DNA of 64,000 nt from Polaribacter sp. IC073 (lineage in GTDB: Bacteria; Bacteroidota; Bacteroidia; Flavobacteriales; Flavobacteriaceae): assembly GCF_007997075.1 (NCBI RefSeq), contig NZ_VORS01000001.1:1-64000 (forward strand). The letters run 5' to 3'. Positions 34,643 through 44,898 of the stretch are shown piece by piece. A program made the translations under genes and the position numbers. Below the pieces are notes generated by a model. It saw only the letters and a program-made list of their open reading frames with translations, did not search any database and was not told the DNA's origin. Every line of letters begins with the position of its first letter. Within the stretch, counting starts at the first letter, position 1.

Positions 34643-35449
34643 ATGAAGTATTTAAAACTATTACTTATTCTTGTATTACTAGGTTCTTGTGCTAAAAACA
34701 GCTACCAGGTATCAAAAAAAACATACAACAAAGAAGCTAAAAAACTCGGAAATTCTCTTCGTGAAATAAAGCAAGACACCATAAATAATAGAATAACAAA
34801 TGTTATAAAGTCTCAAAACTTCAACTTAAGAAAACCAAATTTAATTGTCATCCATCATACAGCACAAGATAGCTGCCAACAAACCTACAAAACCTTTGCT
34901 TTAAAGCGCACACAAGTAAGTTCTCACTACGTAATTTGCAACGACGGAACGATTACACAAATGCTAAACGATTTACTAAGAGGCTGGCATGCTGGTGGCG
35001 GAAGTTGGGGAAAAAACACAGACATAAACAGTGCTTCTATAGGAATTGAATTAGATAATGATGGTTCAGAACCTTTTTCTTATGCTCAGATAAACAGTTT
35101 GGTTTTCTTGCTTCAAAAATTGACGGATACATATAAAATTCCTACACAAAACATCGTTGGTCATGCAGATATTGCCCCTGGAAGAAAAACAGATCCAAGT
35201 GCATTATTTCCTTGGAAGGCATTAGCAGATAGCGGACTGGGAATTTGGTATGATGAAGAAAATTTAGACACAGTAGTACTTCCTTTAAACTTTAATACCA
35301 CTTTTGCTTTAAAATATATTGGCTACAATACAACCAACTTAAAAAATGCTATTTACTCTTTTAAACTCCGTTTTAATTCTGAAGAGGTATCTCATGAATT
35401 GGCTGAAAAAGATAAAAAAATATTGTTTTTATTAATGAATGAAATTTAA
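34643..35449 (+). CDS. Lipoprotein N-acetylmuramoyl-L-alanine amidase (Amidase_2/PGRP type)
   Basis: The start at ATG 34643 gives a lipoprotein signal (MKYLKLLLILVLLGSC, lipobox LGSC); the longer open frame upstream lacks a signal. The 268-aa protein has zinc ligands in VIHHTAQ and GHADIAPGRKTDP, plus SSHYVICNDGTI and the SASIGIELDNDG core. AmpD-like enzymes with this fold cut the bond between muramic acid and the stem peptide. Anchoring places it in the envelope, so it may act in cell-wall turnover or recycling. Confidence 0.9.
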   Translation: MKYLKLLLILVLLGSCAKNSYQVSKKTYNKEAKKLGNSLREIKQDTINNRITNVIKSQNFNLRKPNLIVIHHTAQDSCQQTYKTFALKRTQVSSHYVICNDGTITQMLNDLLRGWHAGGGSWGKNTDINSASIGIELDNDGSEPFSYAQINSLVFLLQKLTDTYKIPTQNIVGHADIAPGRKTDPSALFPWKALADSGLGIWYDEENLDTVVLPLNFNTTFALKYIGYNTTNLKNAIYSFKLRFNSEEVSHELAEKDKKILFLLMNEI

Positions 35450-35640
35450 GTAGACCTTTAAAAATTAACGCTCTAAATAATATTTATTATTGTAACTTAA
35501 AATCAATATATTACTTACATTTCTGTACATCTTTTACTAAAGAAAATGTTAATATTTCTGTTCGTTTCCAATCTTACTCATAAAATATCTAAATTGGTGG
35601 CAAAACAAAGTACTTACAATTTTATTCAACTAATTAAAAA

Positions 35641-38001
35641 ATGAAACAACCACTTCTATGGCTACTCTGTATGGCCACATCTCTTAATTTTGCACAAAGC
35701 AATAATCAATCAAAACTTACCATCGACCAAATAATGCTTGGTGAAGATTTTGTAGGATATTCTCCAACACGCATCAACTGGTCCGACGATAATAAAGATA
35801 TTTTTTTTAGTTGGAACCCAGATAATGATACTTTACGTTCATCATATAAAGTAAATGTAAAATCTAAAACCATAAAAAAACGAACTTTTTCTGAACTTAA
35901 AAACAGTACTGGTTATGGTAATTATACAAAAGATTACAAATGGAAGGTATCTTCTAAAAACGGTGATCTCTATTTAATGAATATGTCTAACTACTCGGTT
36001 AAACAAATAACAAAAACTGAAGCGAGAGAATCGAGCCCTCAATTTTCAGGAGATAATAAATCAATTGTTTATCAACTAAACAATAATTTATACAAATGGG
36101 ATATTACAAGTGGAATTACACAACAGTTGACCAACTTTAAAAAAGGCTCTAAAGAATCTGAGGAAACAGCAACTGAACAAGATGAATGGTTAAGAAATGA
36201 TCAACTAAAGTATTTTAATGTTCTTGAAAAACGTAAAAATGAACGTGATGCCCGTAAATACAGAAATGAACAAACAAAAATAGAAGACTTAGAAACTACT
36301 TATACTGGAGTTAAGAGTGTATACGGACTAAACATCTCTCCAGACTTAAACTATGTTGTTTATAATTTATATAAATCTTCAAAAAGTAAAAATACTATTG
36401 TACCAGATTTTGTAACAGAAAGCGGTTATACTACAAATTTGAATGCACATTCTAAAACAGGAAGCAAACAAGCTACCTCAGAATCTTGGATTTTAAACTT
36501 AAAAACAAGGGAAATATATCAAATTAAAGCAGACGAGATTGATGGTATTTTTGACAAACCAAAATACCTAAAAGAGTATGTTGCAAAAGACTCTATATTT
36601 AACCCACTTTACAAGTCAGCTAGAAATGTAAATATTGGCAATCCGATTTTTTCAAACAATAGTAAAGCAGTTGTAAATATAACATCACAAGACTATAAAG
36701 ACCGTTGGATTATGTCTTTAGATCTTGCCAACGGAAATTTAGAACAACTAGACAGACAACATGATGATGCATGGATCGGTGGACCAGAAGTTGGTTGGTT
36801 TTCACGCGGTGCTATTGGTTGGTTAGATGACACCAATATTTGGTTTAAATCTGAAAAAACGGGATACTCTCATATATATACTGCCAATGTAAACTCTGGC
36901 AAAATTAAAGCTCTGACGCAAGGAGATTTTGAAATTTTAAACACAGAATTATCAAAAGATAAAAAGACGTTTTATATAACAAGTAACAAAGTAAGTCCGC
37001 ACGAACATCACTTTTATCACCTACCAGTGAAAGGAGGAGAAATGAAACAGATTACCGCTAGAAAAGGTGGACATGAAGTTACTATTTCGCCAGACGAAAA
37101 ACAATTAGCGATTCGTTATTCCTACACCAACAAACCATGGGAATTGTTTGTAATGCCTAATAAAGCGGGTTCTAAAATGACACAACTTACAACATCAACA
37201 ACCAAAGAATTTAACGCACACCAATGGATTGATTCTGAAATTGTTCAATTTACTGCCAGAGATGGTGTAAAAGTTCCGGCGACACTTTACAAACCAAAAG
37301 CATCCAATAAAAATGGTGCAGCCATACTTTTTGTTCATGGTGCCGGTTATACACAAAATGTACATTATTGGTGGCCATCTTACTTTAGAGAATATATGTT
37401 TCATAACTTTCTAGTAGATAATGGCTACACTGTTTTAGCAATCGACTACAGAGCAAGTGAAGGTTACGGACGCGATTGGCGAACTTCTATTTACAGACAT
37501 ATGGGAGGAAAAGATTTAGACGACCATGTTGATGGCGCTAAATATTTAGTAGACCAACAAGGAATAGATAAAGACAGGCTTGGCATTTACGGTGGCTCTT
37601 ATGGTGGTTTTATTACATTAATGGCATTATTTAACGCACCAGATACATTTAAAAGTGGTGCAGCATTAAGATCTGTAACAGATTGGGCACATTACAATCA
37701 TGGTTATACGGCAAATATTTTAAACACCCCTGTAGAAGACCCTGTTGCTTATAGACGAAGTTCTCCTTTATATTTTGCTGAAGGTTTAAAAAACAACTTA
37801 TTAATACTTCATGGTATGGTAGATACAAATGTACATTTTCAAGATGTTGTACGATTATCTCAGCGTTTAATTGAATTGAAAAAAGAAAATTGGGAAATGG
37901 CTTTGTTCCCTATGGAATCTCACGGTTTTATAGAAGCCTCTAGTTGGTCGGATGAATACCGACGTATCTATAAGTTATTTGAGGAAACACTCAAAAAATA
38001 G
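35641..38001 (+). CDS. S9-family peptidase (dipeptidyl/prolyl oligopeptidase type), exported
   Basis: The 786-aa protein has a signal peptide (MKQPLLWLLCMATSLNFAQS), a beta-propeller-like N-terminal region (about 30-500) and an alpha/beta-hydrolase domain. The catalytic triad is visible: Ser653 (YGGSYGGF), Asp728 (GMVDTNVHF) and His761 (ESHGF). The family cleaves short peptides, often after proline, at the periplasm or cell surface. No C-terminal type IX secretion domain is seen, so it probably stays periplasmic or membrane-attached. The ATG follows a 190-bp AT-rich gap in which I see no clear promoter. Confidence 0.92.
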   Translation: MKQPLLWLLCMATSLNFAQSNNQSKLTIDQIMLGEDFVGYSPTRINWSDDNKDIFFSWNPDNDTLRSSYKVNVKSKTIKKRTFSELKNSTGYGNYTKDYKWKVSSKNGDLYLMNMSNYSVKQITKTEARESSPQFSGDNKSIVYQLNNNLYKWDITSGITQQLTNFKKGSKESEETATEQDEWLRNDQLKYFNVLEKRKNERDARKYRNEQTKIEDLETTYTGVKSVYGLNISPDLNYVVYNLYKSSKSKNTIVPDFVTESGYTTNLNAHSKTGSKQATSESWILNLKTREIYQIKADEIDGIFDKPKYLKEYVAKDSIFNPLYKSARNVNIGNPIFSNNSKAVVNITSQDYKDRWIMSLDLANGNLEQLDRQHDDAWIGGPEVGWFSRGAIGWLDDTNIWFKSEKTGYSHIYTANVNSGKIKALTQGDFEILNTELSKDKKTFYITSNKVSPHEHHFYHLPVKGGEMKQITARKGGHEVTISPDEKQLAIRYSYTNKPWELFVMPNKAGSKMTQLTTSTTKEFNAHQWIDSEIVQFTARDGVKVPATLYKPKASNKNGAAILFVHGAGYTQNVHYWWPSYFREYMFHNFLVDNGYTVLAIDYRASEGYGRDWRTSIYRHMGGKDLDDHVDGAKYLVDQQGIDKDRLGIYGGSYGGFITLMALFNAPDTFKSGAALRSVTDWAHYNHGYTANILNTPVEDPVAYRRSSPLYFAEGLKNNLLILHGMVDTNVHFQDVVRLSQRLIELKKENWEMALFPMESHGFIEASSWSDEYRRIYKLFEETLKK

Positions 38002-38046
38002 TTTCAACTGAAGTCTTTTAAAAGAGATTGATAAATTTTTGATCCA

Positions 38047-38083
38047 TAAAAAACCAGTGAATTATTTTTCATTGGTTTTTTTT
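38047..38083 (+). terminator. Terminator after the S9 peptidase gene
   Basis: The hairpin AACCAGTGAA / TTCATTGGTT (one G-T pair, 6-nt loop), extended by A/T pairs, is followed by a run of T. It is on the strand of the peptidase gene, about 45 bp after its stop. Confidence 0.82.
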
Positions 38084-38176
38084 CGGTTGATAAATATGCC
38101 CTAAAGCTGGTATGAAGTAAAATTAACCAGAATTACAGTAACAAATCAATTTTATACGTAATTTTGCGTTCGAATT

Positions 38177-39133
38177 ATGAGCATTATATCTAAAGACATA
38201 CAAAAAGCAGTAGCATTATTAACGAACGAGCAATTGGTAGCGATACCAACTGAAACCGTTTATGGTTTGGCTGGTAATATTTTTAGCGAAAAAGCGATTA
38301 AAAGTATTTTTTCTACGAAGAAACGTCCGTTTTTTAATCCTTTAATTGTGCACATCCCTTCCGTAGATTCTTTAGAAGCTATTGCAACTCATATTCCTGA
38401 AAAGGCAAAATTATTAGCAGCTGCTTTTTGGCCAGGCCCTATGACTTTGGTTTTAAAAAAGAGCAAGAACATTCCAGATATTATTACCGCAGGAAAAGAC
38501 ACCGTTGCTGTTCGTGTGCCAGATCACCCCGTAACTTTAGAGCTATTAAGACAATTACCTTTTCCTTTGGCTGCACCAAGTGCAAATCCTTTTGGAAGTA
38601 TTAGCCCTACAGAGCCAGCACATGTAGAACGTTATTTTAAAAATGACATTCAAATGGTTTTAGATGGTGGTGCTTGTTCTAATGGAATTGAATCTACCAT
38701 TATTGGATTCGAAAATGAAGAACCAATTATTTACAGATTAGGTGCTTTGGCTTTAGAAGATATTGAAGCTGTTGTAGGTAGAATGAACATCAAAAATAAA
38801 GAAGAAATAAGTCCGGATGCTCCTGGCATGTTAGCAAGACATTATGCACCAAAGACACGTACTTTTTTAGTTGATGATGTTGCTTCCGAAGTAAAAAAAC
38901 ATCTAGGAAAAAAAATAGGTGTTTTAGTTTTCAAAAACTCTTTAGAGAACTCTTCTTTAACAGAAATTGTTTTATCAAAAAATGGTTCTATACAAGAAGC
39001 TGCATCTAGATTATATGCTGCAATGCATACATTAGACAGTAAAAATTTAGACATTATTATTGCCGAAAAATTTCCTGAATTTGGATTAGGAAATTCTATA
39101 AATGACCGTTTGCAACGTGCTACTTTTACATAA
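38177..39133 (+). CDS. L-threonylcarbamoyladenylate synthase, Sua5 type
   Basis: The 318-aa protein combines a YrdC/TsaC catalytic domain (about 1-200) and a C-terminal Sua5 domain. The catalytic domain shows LVAIPTETVYGLAGN, KKRPFFNPLIVHI, AAFWPGPMTLVLKKS and PSANPFGSISPT. The Sua5 domain shows DAPGMLARHYAPKTR, typical of the linker, and ends LGNSINDRLQRAT. The enzyme makes the threonylcarbamoyl-AMP needed for t6A37 in ANN-decoding tRNAs. A TAATTTTG box (38159-38166) lies 10 bp before the ATG, so the leader is very short. Its stop is 2 bp from the stop of the convergent DUF5916 gene. Confidence 0.93.
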   Translation: MSIISKDIQKAVALLTNEQLVAIPTETVYGLAGNIFSEKAIKSIFSTKKRPFFNPLIVHIPSVDSLEAIATHIPEKAKLLAAAFWPGPMTLVLKKSKNIPDIITAGKDTVAVRVPDHPVTLELLRQLPFPLAAPSANPFGSISPTEPAHVERYFKNDIQMVLDGGACSNGIESTIIGFENEEPIIYRLGALALEDIEAVVGRMNIKNKEEISPDAPGMLARHYAPKTRTFLVDDVASEVKKHLGKKIGVLVFKNSLENSSLTEIVLSKNGSIQEAASRLYAAMHTLDSKNLDIIIAEKFPEFGLGNSINDRLQRATFT

Positions 39134-39135
39134 AA

Positions 39136-41775
39136 TTATCGCACGAACCTGTACGTTGCTTTTATTAAAAAAGTATCATTTGCAGGCACATCAAAAACCT
39201 GACTATCTACACTATCGGTTAACGAGTCATTAAAGTCTTGTGATCCAGAAGAACCTCTTGCCCAAACAAAAAACAGTTCTGACCCTGCAATATACTCCCA
39301 TCTTACAACCAAGTTTGTTTGCAACTGTACAAAAGAAAAATCTGGTTTTCTAAAAGAGTAATCTGCAGTATTGTCTAAGTTTTCATCAATTGTATAAATA
39401 GCACCACCACTTGTATTTGTTGCTTCAGAAATTTGATTTGAATTGTAAAAATTCACACGATCACTAAAAGAGGCTGCTGTAGGATTATTTACAAAATTAA
39501 AGTTAGAATATCTTCCTCTAGAAATAAAAGGTTGCCCATAAAACTGAACAGAAAAATTAGGGTTTAAACTATAATTTAATCTTAAAGTAGTAGACCAAGT
39601 ATCATTTTCTATATTTCCTAAAATGTACCTTTTAGAATTGCCAAAATCTCTCGTTGTTATATATTGTGTCTTGTTTTCCGTTTGATTTAATACATTTTCC
39701 AAAGACATGCTAAAAGAATCGAAAGGTTGATAATTCATACTAAAAACATACCTGTTTCTATTAAAAACATCTTCTTCACTTCTTACGGCGAGATAGCCAA
39801 CTTTAAAACTAAATTTCTTACTTCTATCTGAACCAAAAGACCCATAATAAAACGCATCATTTGCAGCTCGCCATCGGGGCCCCCCTCTTAAAAATGCATT
39901 TCTATGAATTTGACTACTTGCTCCTGCTCCAGCTTCTGTCCACCAATTATTTTCCCAGTTTACGTTTCCTTCTAGCTCGTATCTAAATTTGTTTAAGTTT
40001 CCACCAAAATCATAAGTACTAGATTGCTCTAGACTTACACTAACATCTCTGTAAATTCCTTTTGGAACTTGCCATAAATATTTTCCTTCCACAAATTGAA
40101 TCATTTCATCTGTTTGCCTTAAAAAACCAACATCATTCAACTCTAATTCTGGAGAACGCCAGATAAAACCACCGTTGTAACGCCAGTTGCCTCCGCCTTG
40201 TTTTCCTGTTTCAATCTTACCCCCTGTTCCTGTTAAAGAAGTTCTTGTAGCATCTACATCTACATAATCTGTACCTGCTCTCTGAAACAATCTAGTAATA
40301 GAACGTTGTGTTTTCTCTATAGATTTTTCACTTCCTGTAACATAACTTAAAATTGAATTTCCTTCCACATAAAACTCTCTTTTACGCCAAGTATGCCTAA
40401 AATCGATTCCACCTGTATAAGCAGCTTTGTGTAATTCAGAAAAATTACCATCTAAATTTCTATGGGTTGCTGTAAAAATTCCACCTACATAAGAATTTCT
40501 TTCATTAAAATCTTTCTGAGCTCTAGTTACAAGGTAGTTCGTTAAAGGCGCTACAATTTCTTCTCTTGTTTTACCATCTACTTGTCTTATTTCTGCAAAT
40601 TCATTAGCGGTAACACTTTCTAAAACACCAAGAGACCATCCGTTTTGTGTTTTCCCAGAAAATTTTGCTGCTCCTAAAATTGTTGAATTTTTCGGAGTAT
40701 CTGCAAATTCACCGTTTTGTAAATCTGCATTTCTTTGTGGATTACCACCTATTCTTCTACTATAGAAAAGATTATCTCGTCCGTTAGCAAATTTAAAATC
40801 AAAAATATTTTTATTTTCTACAAAAAAAGGTCGCTGCTCTCTGAAGAAAACTTGAAATCCGTCTAAAGCAATTGTCCCAGGATCTGCTTCTACTTGCCCG
40901 AAATCTGGATTGATTGTTAAATCTAAAGTCAAATCATTGGTAATTCCAATTTTAGCATCTAAACCTGCGTTTACCTTAAAATCACTTCCATCTCTGAAAG
41001 GGTTACTTCCTTCTTTAGGATAATTATCATATTGTAAAACTGTAAAAGGCTGAATTTCTAATTGTTTTTGAGATTTTAAATCTATTAAACCATGTAATTC
41101 ACCAGCCTCACTTATAAAACCTGCTTGGTCGTTTGGTATTCTTTGCCAAAGAGAACGTTCTTGTAATCTAAAAATAGTTCGATTGATATTAAATCCCCAA
41201 ATTTGCTCTTTAGCATTACCGAAGCGCAACTGACTGAAAGGAATCTTCATCTCTGCGGTCCAACCTTTCTCATCTACATTTGCGTCTGTATACCAAATAG
41301 GATTCCAGCTTTCGTCCCAATTACTTCCGTTCTGCGTAACAATTTCTTCACCTTTTACACCTGCAGCAGTTGTTGTAAAAACAAAAGCAGTCCTTTTATC
41401 GTGATAGCTATCTATGATCACATTTACTCTATCTCCCGCAAAACCATCTCTTCTGGTTAACCTTTGTTGAATTAATGCTGGTTCACCATCTAAAGCTCTG
41501 ATAGCAACATATAAATATTTTGCATCATACATCACTTTAAATTTTGTTTGATATGTTGGCGGGGTTCCTTCGTTTGGCTCTTTTTCTACAAAATCTGACG
41601 ACCACTCTACAGCATCCCAAGCATCTTCAGAAATTTTACCATCTATAATCGGTGTTTTTACCAGTTTTTTAGTTGTGTAAATTCTCTTAGAAACCTTTTG
41701 TAACGACCTGCCTTGTCCTTGTAAATTAAATGCAAAAAAGAGTGTAAATATAAATAGTGTAAGAATAAATTTCAT
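39136..41775 (-). CDS. DUF5916 outer-membrane protein with CBM9-like N-terminal domain
   Basis: The 879-aa protein has a signal peptide (MKFILTLFIFTLFFAFNLQG). A CBM9-like domain follows at about 35-240 (TPIIDGKISEDAWDAVEW, then KFKVMYDAKYLYVAIRALD). A long DUF5916 beta-barrel region runs to the end, including NPDFGQVEADPG, FFREQRPFFVENKNIF and the terminal strand FLIKATYRFVR with the usual C-terminal aromatic pattern. The family is widespread in Bacteroidota; its function is not established and a role in surface glycan or nutrient handling is only a guess. Confidence 0.88.
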   Translation of the reverse strand: MKFILTLFIFTLFFAFNLQGQGRSLQKVSKRIYTTKKLVKTPIIDGKISEDAWDAVEWSSDFVEKEPNEGTPPTYQTKFKVMYDAKYLYVAIRALDGEPALIQQRLTRRDGFAGDRVNVIIDSYHDKRTAFVFTTTAAGVKGEEIVTQNGSNWDESWNPIWYTDANVDEKGWTAEMKIPFSQLRFGNAKEQIWGFNINRTIFRLQERSLWQRIPNDQAGFISEAGELHGLIDLKSQKQLEIQPFTVLQYDNYPKEGSNPFRDGSDFKVNAGLDAKIGITNDLTLDLTINPDFGQVEADPGTIALDGFQVFFREQRPFFVENKNIFDFKFANGRDNLFYSRRIGGNPQRNADLQNGEFADTPKNSTILGAAKFSGKTQNGWSLGVLESVTANEFAEIRQVDGKTREEIVAPLTNYLVTRAQKDFNERNSYVGGIFTATHRNLDGNFSELHKAAYTGGIDFRHTWRKREFYVEGNSILSYVTGSEKSIEKTQRSITRLFQRAGTDYVDVDATRTSLTGTGGKIETGKQGGGNWRYNGGFIWRSPELELNDVGFLRQTDEMIQFVEGKYLWQVPKGIYRDVSVSLEQSSTYDFGGNLNKFRYELEGNVNWENNWWTEAGAGASSQIHRNAFLRGGPRWRAANDAFYYGSFGSDRSKKFSFKVGYLAVRSEEDVFNRNRYVFSMNYQPFDSFSMSLENVLNQTENKTQYITTRDFGNSKRYILGNIENDTWSTTLRLNYSLNPNFSVQFYGQPFISRGRYSNFNFVNNPTAASFSDRVNFYNSNQISEATNTSGGAIYTIDENLDNTADYSFRKPDFSFVQLQTNLVVRWEYIAGSELFFVWARGSSGSQDFNDSLTDSVDSQVFDVPANDTFLIKATYRFVR

Positions 41776-41938
41776 TGATTTTTGGGTTGATTACATCATG
41801 TAGCAGAGATACTTTTATAGCTAACTAATAGATTTTACAAAAGTACCTTTCTGTTTTCTTAAAGTTTTCTTAAGATTGTGTTAATTTTAAGTGACGCTTT
41901 TTTGATACAAAAAAGTTAAAAAATAATCTAAATCACTA

Positions 41939-41969
41939 TTTGTCAATCAAATAAATAGCATTACATTTG
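41939..41969 (+). promoter_or_regulatory. Promoter of the rplM ribosomal cluster
   Basis: TTTG at 41939-41942, a 19-bp spacer and TACATTTG at 41962-41969 match the Bacteroidota consensus fully. A small hairpin (TCCTT...AAGGA, about 41972-41986) would lie near the start of a leader of about 50 nt before the rplM ATG and could be a regulatory leader element. The rest of the region 41776-41938 shows nothing else. Confidence 0.8.
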
Positions 41970-42026
41970 CACTCCTTTTTTAAGGAAAATGAATTATATT
42001 AATATACAAAAACTAATAGTGTAATT

Positions 42027-42482
42027 ATGAACACATTAAGTTACAAAACAGTATCAGCAAACAGCGCTACCGTAAACAAGGAGTGGGTTTTGGTTGATGC
42101 GGACGGGCAAACGTTGGGTCGTCTATCTTCTATTATAGCAAAGCTAATTAGAGGTAAGTACAAACCAAACTTTACTCCTCACGTAGATTGTGGAGACAAC
42201 GTGGTTATTATCAACGCAGAAAAAATTGTATTATCTGGAAACAAATGGAAAGAGAAATCTTACATCCGTCACACAGGGTATCCAGGTGGACAAAGATCAT
42301 TAACTGCAACAGAAATGTTTGAGAAAGATCCTACAAGATTAATCGAAAAAGCAGTAAAAGGAATGTTACCAAAGAATATTTTGGGAGCAGCTTTGTACAG
42401 AAACTTGTATGTATATGCAGGAACAGAGCACAAACACGCAGGTCAAGCACCTAAAGCTATTAACCTTAACGATCTTTTATAA
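42027..42482 (+). CDS. rplM: 50S ribosomal protein L13
   Basis: The 151-aa protein has the family hallmarks: WVLVDADGQTLGRLSSIIAKLIRGK near the N-terminus, then YIRHTGYPGG and VKGMLPKN. L13 is an early assembly protein of the large subunit that binds 23S rRNA. Its stop codon region overlaps the start of rpsI by one base (TAATGG), and the L13-S9 pair is conserved across bacteria. Confidence 0.98.
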   Translation: MNTLSYKTVSANSATVNKEWVLVDADGQTLGRLSSIIAKLIRGKYKPNFTPHVDCGDNVVIINAEKIVLSGNKWKEKSYIRHTGYPGGQRSLTATEMFEKDPTRLIEKAVKGMLPKNILGAALYRNLYVYAGTEHKHAGQAPKAINLNDLL

Positions 42483-42868
42483 TGGATATAGTACACAAAA
42501 TAGGTAGAAGAAAAACAGCTGTTGCTCGTATTTATCTTTCAGAAGGTAAAGGAGACATTACTGTAAACAAAAAAGACTTTAAAAGTTATTTTACAACAGG
42601 TACTTTACAGTACAAAGTGCAACAACCATTAATGTTAACAGAAAACTTAGAATCTTATGATATCAAAGTAAATGTTTACGGTGGTGGAATTACAGGACAA
42701 GCTGAGGCAATTCGTTTAGCAATCACTAGAGCATTAGTTCATATTGATGCTGAGCACAGAATTATCTTGAAACCAGAAGGTTTATTAACGCGTGATCCTA
42801 GAATGGTTGAACGTAAGAAATTTGGTCAGAAGAAAGCACGTAAAAAATTCCAATTCTCGAAACGTTAA
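42482..42868 (+). CDS. rpsI: 30S ribosomal protein S9
   Basis: The 128-aa protein begins MDIVHKIGRRKTAVARIYL and ends with the conserved GQKKARKKFQFSKR tail. This C-terminal basic tail reaches toward the P-site tRNA in the ribosome. It starts in the last base of the rplM stop codon, so the two are translationally coupled. A 152-bp gap separates it from rpsB; no terminator is visible there, so read-through into rpsB is likely. Confidence 0.98.
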   Translation: MDIVHKIGRRKTAVARIYLSEGKGDITVNKKDFKSYFTTGTLQYKVQQPLMLTENLESYDIKVNVYGGGITGQAEAIRLAITRALVHIDAEHRIILKPEGLLTRDPRMVERKKFGQKKARKKFQFSKR

Positions 42869-43020
42869 TATATTACGCAGAATTTATGCTGTATTATATT
42901 ATATCGAGAACTGTTATTATTACAAACAATTAATAGTAAACAGTTTAGCATCTAAATAGTTAAGACTCGAAAGACTACTTAATTATTGATTTCAAAACAG
43001 AAAGTAAACACATTTAAAAA

Positions 43021-43863
43021 ATGGCAAACGTAAACATTCAAGAATTATTAGATAATGGTGTACATTTCGGACACCTTACTAGAAAATGGAACCCTAACAT
43101 GGCTCCTTATATTTATACAGAAAGAAATGGTGTTCACATCATTGATTTGTATAAAACTGCTGCAAAAATAGAAGAAACTTCAGAAGCTTTAAAAAAGATC
43201 GCTAACTCTGGGCGTAAAATTTTATTTGTTGCAACTAAAAAGCAAGCAAAAGATATCGTTGCAGAAAAAGCAAAAGCAGTAAGCATGCCTTTCATTACTG
43301 AAAGATGGCCTGGTGGAATGCTAACGAACTTTGTTACTATTAGAAAAGCTGTTAAGAAAATGGCTTTAATTGATAGAATGAAGACCGATGGTTCTTTTGA
43401 TGCATTATCTAAAAGAGAAAAATTACAAATCAATCGTCAGCGAGAGAAATTAGAAAAGAATTTAGGTTCTATTTCAGATATGACTCGTTTACCTGGTGCT
43501 TTATTTATAGTTGATATCAAAAAAGAACACATTGCAGTAGCAGAAGCTCAAAAATTAAATATTCCAATTTTTGCAATGGTGGATACAAACTCTGATCCAA
43601 GAGAAGTAGACTACGTAATTCCTGCAAATGATGATGCTTCTAAGTCTATAGACATCGTATTATCTTTTGTTACAAATGCAGTTGCAGAAGGTTTATCTGA
43701 TAGAAAAGCAGACAAAGAAAAAGTAAAAGAAGTTAAAGAAGCTCCTAAAAAAGAAGAAACTAAAGTAGAAGCTCCAAAGGCTGAAACTGAAGTTGAAGCT
43801 CCTGCAAAGGAAGAGGCTCCTAAAACGGAAGCTACTGACGCATCTGCTGAAGAAAAAAAATAA
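43021..43863 (+). CDS. rpsB: 30S ribosomal protein S2
   Basis: The 280-aa protein has the S2 signatures NIQELLDNGVHFGHLTRKWNP and ITERWPGGMLTN, and the IPIFAMVDTNSDP motif. The last 50 or so residues form an acidic Lys/Glu/Ala/Pro-rich tail (KEEAPKTEATDASAEE), an extension common in Bacteroidota S2. It precedes tsf in the usual rpsB-tsf order with a 47-bp spacer. Confidence 0.98.
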   Translation: MANVNIQELLDNGVHFGHLTRKWNPNMAPYIYTERNGVHIIDLYKTAAKIEETSEALKKIANSGRKILFVATKKQAKDIVAEKAKAVSMPFITERWPGGMLTNFVTIRKAVKKMALIDRMKTDGSFDALSKREKLQINRQREKLEKNLGSISDMTRLPGALFIVDIKKEHIAVAEAQKLNIPIFAMVDTNSDPREVDYVIPANDDASKSIDIVLSFVTNAVAEGLSDRKADKEKVKEVKEAPKKEETKVEAPKAETEVEAPAKEEAPKTEATDASAEEKK

Positions 43864-43910
43864 TTAATAACAACTTAGAAACTTAGGTTTCTTAACAAAA
43901 AATAAGTGAC

Positions 43911-44876
43911 ATGGTAAAAGTAAGTGCTGCTGACGTTAAAAATTTAAGAGAAGCTACTGGAGCTGGAATGATGGACTGTAAAAAGGCATTAGTAGAGGCA
44001 GAAAATAACTTCGACGAAGCAATAAACATTTTACGTAAAAAGGGTCAAAAAATTGCTGCAAAAAGAGCTGATAGAGATTCTACAGAAGGAGTTGCAGTAA
44101 CAAGAATTAACGACTCTAAAACAGAAGGTGTAGCAATCGTTTTAGCTTGTGAAACTGATTTTGTTGGTAAAAACGAATCTTTTGTAGCTTTAGGTGGTCA
44201 ATTTGCAGACATCGCTTTAAACTCAGCAGATAAAGAAGCTTTCTTAGCTGCAGATTTTGAAGGAATGACTGTTGCCGATAAACTAGTTGAACAAACGGGT
44301 GTCATTGGAGAAAAGTTAGAGATAACAGCTTTTGAAAAAATTGAAGCTGCTTATGTTGGTGCTTATACTCACATTGGTAAAATTGCTGCTATTGTTGGTT
44401 TATCTGCTGTTGTAAATAACGCAGAAACTTTAGCGAAAGATGTTGCAATGCAAGTTGCTTCTATGGGTGCATCTACATTATCTTATAAAGATTTTGATCC
44501 TGCATTTGTAGCTGCAGAAACTGAAGCTAGAATAGCTGTAATTGAAAAAGATAATATCGAGTTAGGTAGATTAGGGAAAACGTTGAAAAACGTACCTCAA
44601 TTTATTTCTATGTCTCAATTATCTGATGCAATTTTAGCAAAAGCTGAAGAGGCTGCTAAAGCGGAATTAAAAGCTGAAGGGAAACCAGAGCAGATTTGGG
44701 ATAGAATCTTACCAGGAAAAATGGAAAGATTTATTGCAGATAACACAACTTTAGATATGGAACAATGTCTTTTAGATCAGTCTTTTATTAAAGATGAAAA
44801 GAAAAATGTTGCACAATACGTTAAAACGTATGGTGATGTTTCTGTAAGTGGATTCAAAAGAGTTACTTTAGGATAA
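43911..44876 (+). CDS. tsf: Translation elongation factor Ts
   Basis: The 321-aa protein opens VSAADVKNLREATGAGMMDCKKALVEA, the UBA-like N-terminal domain with the conserved MMDCK motif. It continues with the EF-Tu-binding core (VAIVLACETDFVGKNESF). It recycles EF-Tu from GDP to GTP form. Length and order (rpsB-tsf) are standard. A strong terminator follows at 44899-44941. Confidence 0.98.
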   Translation: MVKVSAADVKNLREATGAGMMDCKKALVEAENNFDEAINILRKKGQKIAAKRADRDSTEGVAVTRINDSKTEGVAIVLACETDFVGKNESFVALGGQFADIALNSADKEAFLAADFEGMTVADKLVEQTGVIGEKLEITAFEKIEAAYVGAYTHIGKIAAIVGLSAVVNNAETLAKDVAMQVASMGASTLSYKDFDPAFVAAETEARIAVIEKDNIELGRLGKTLKNVPQFISMSQLSDAILAKAEEAAKAELKAEGKPEQIWDRILPGKMERFIADNTTLDMEQCLLDQSFIKDEKKNVAQYVKTYGDVSVSGFKRVTLG

Positions 44877-44898
44877 ACATTCTAAAAAATCATATTTT

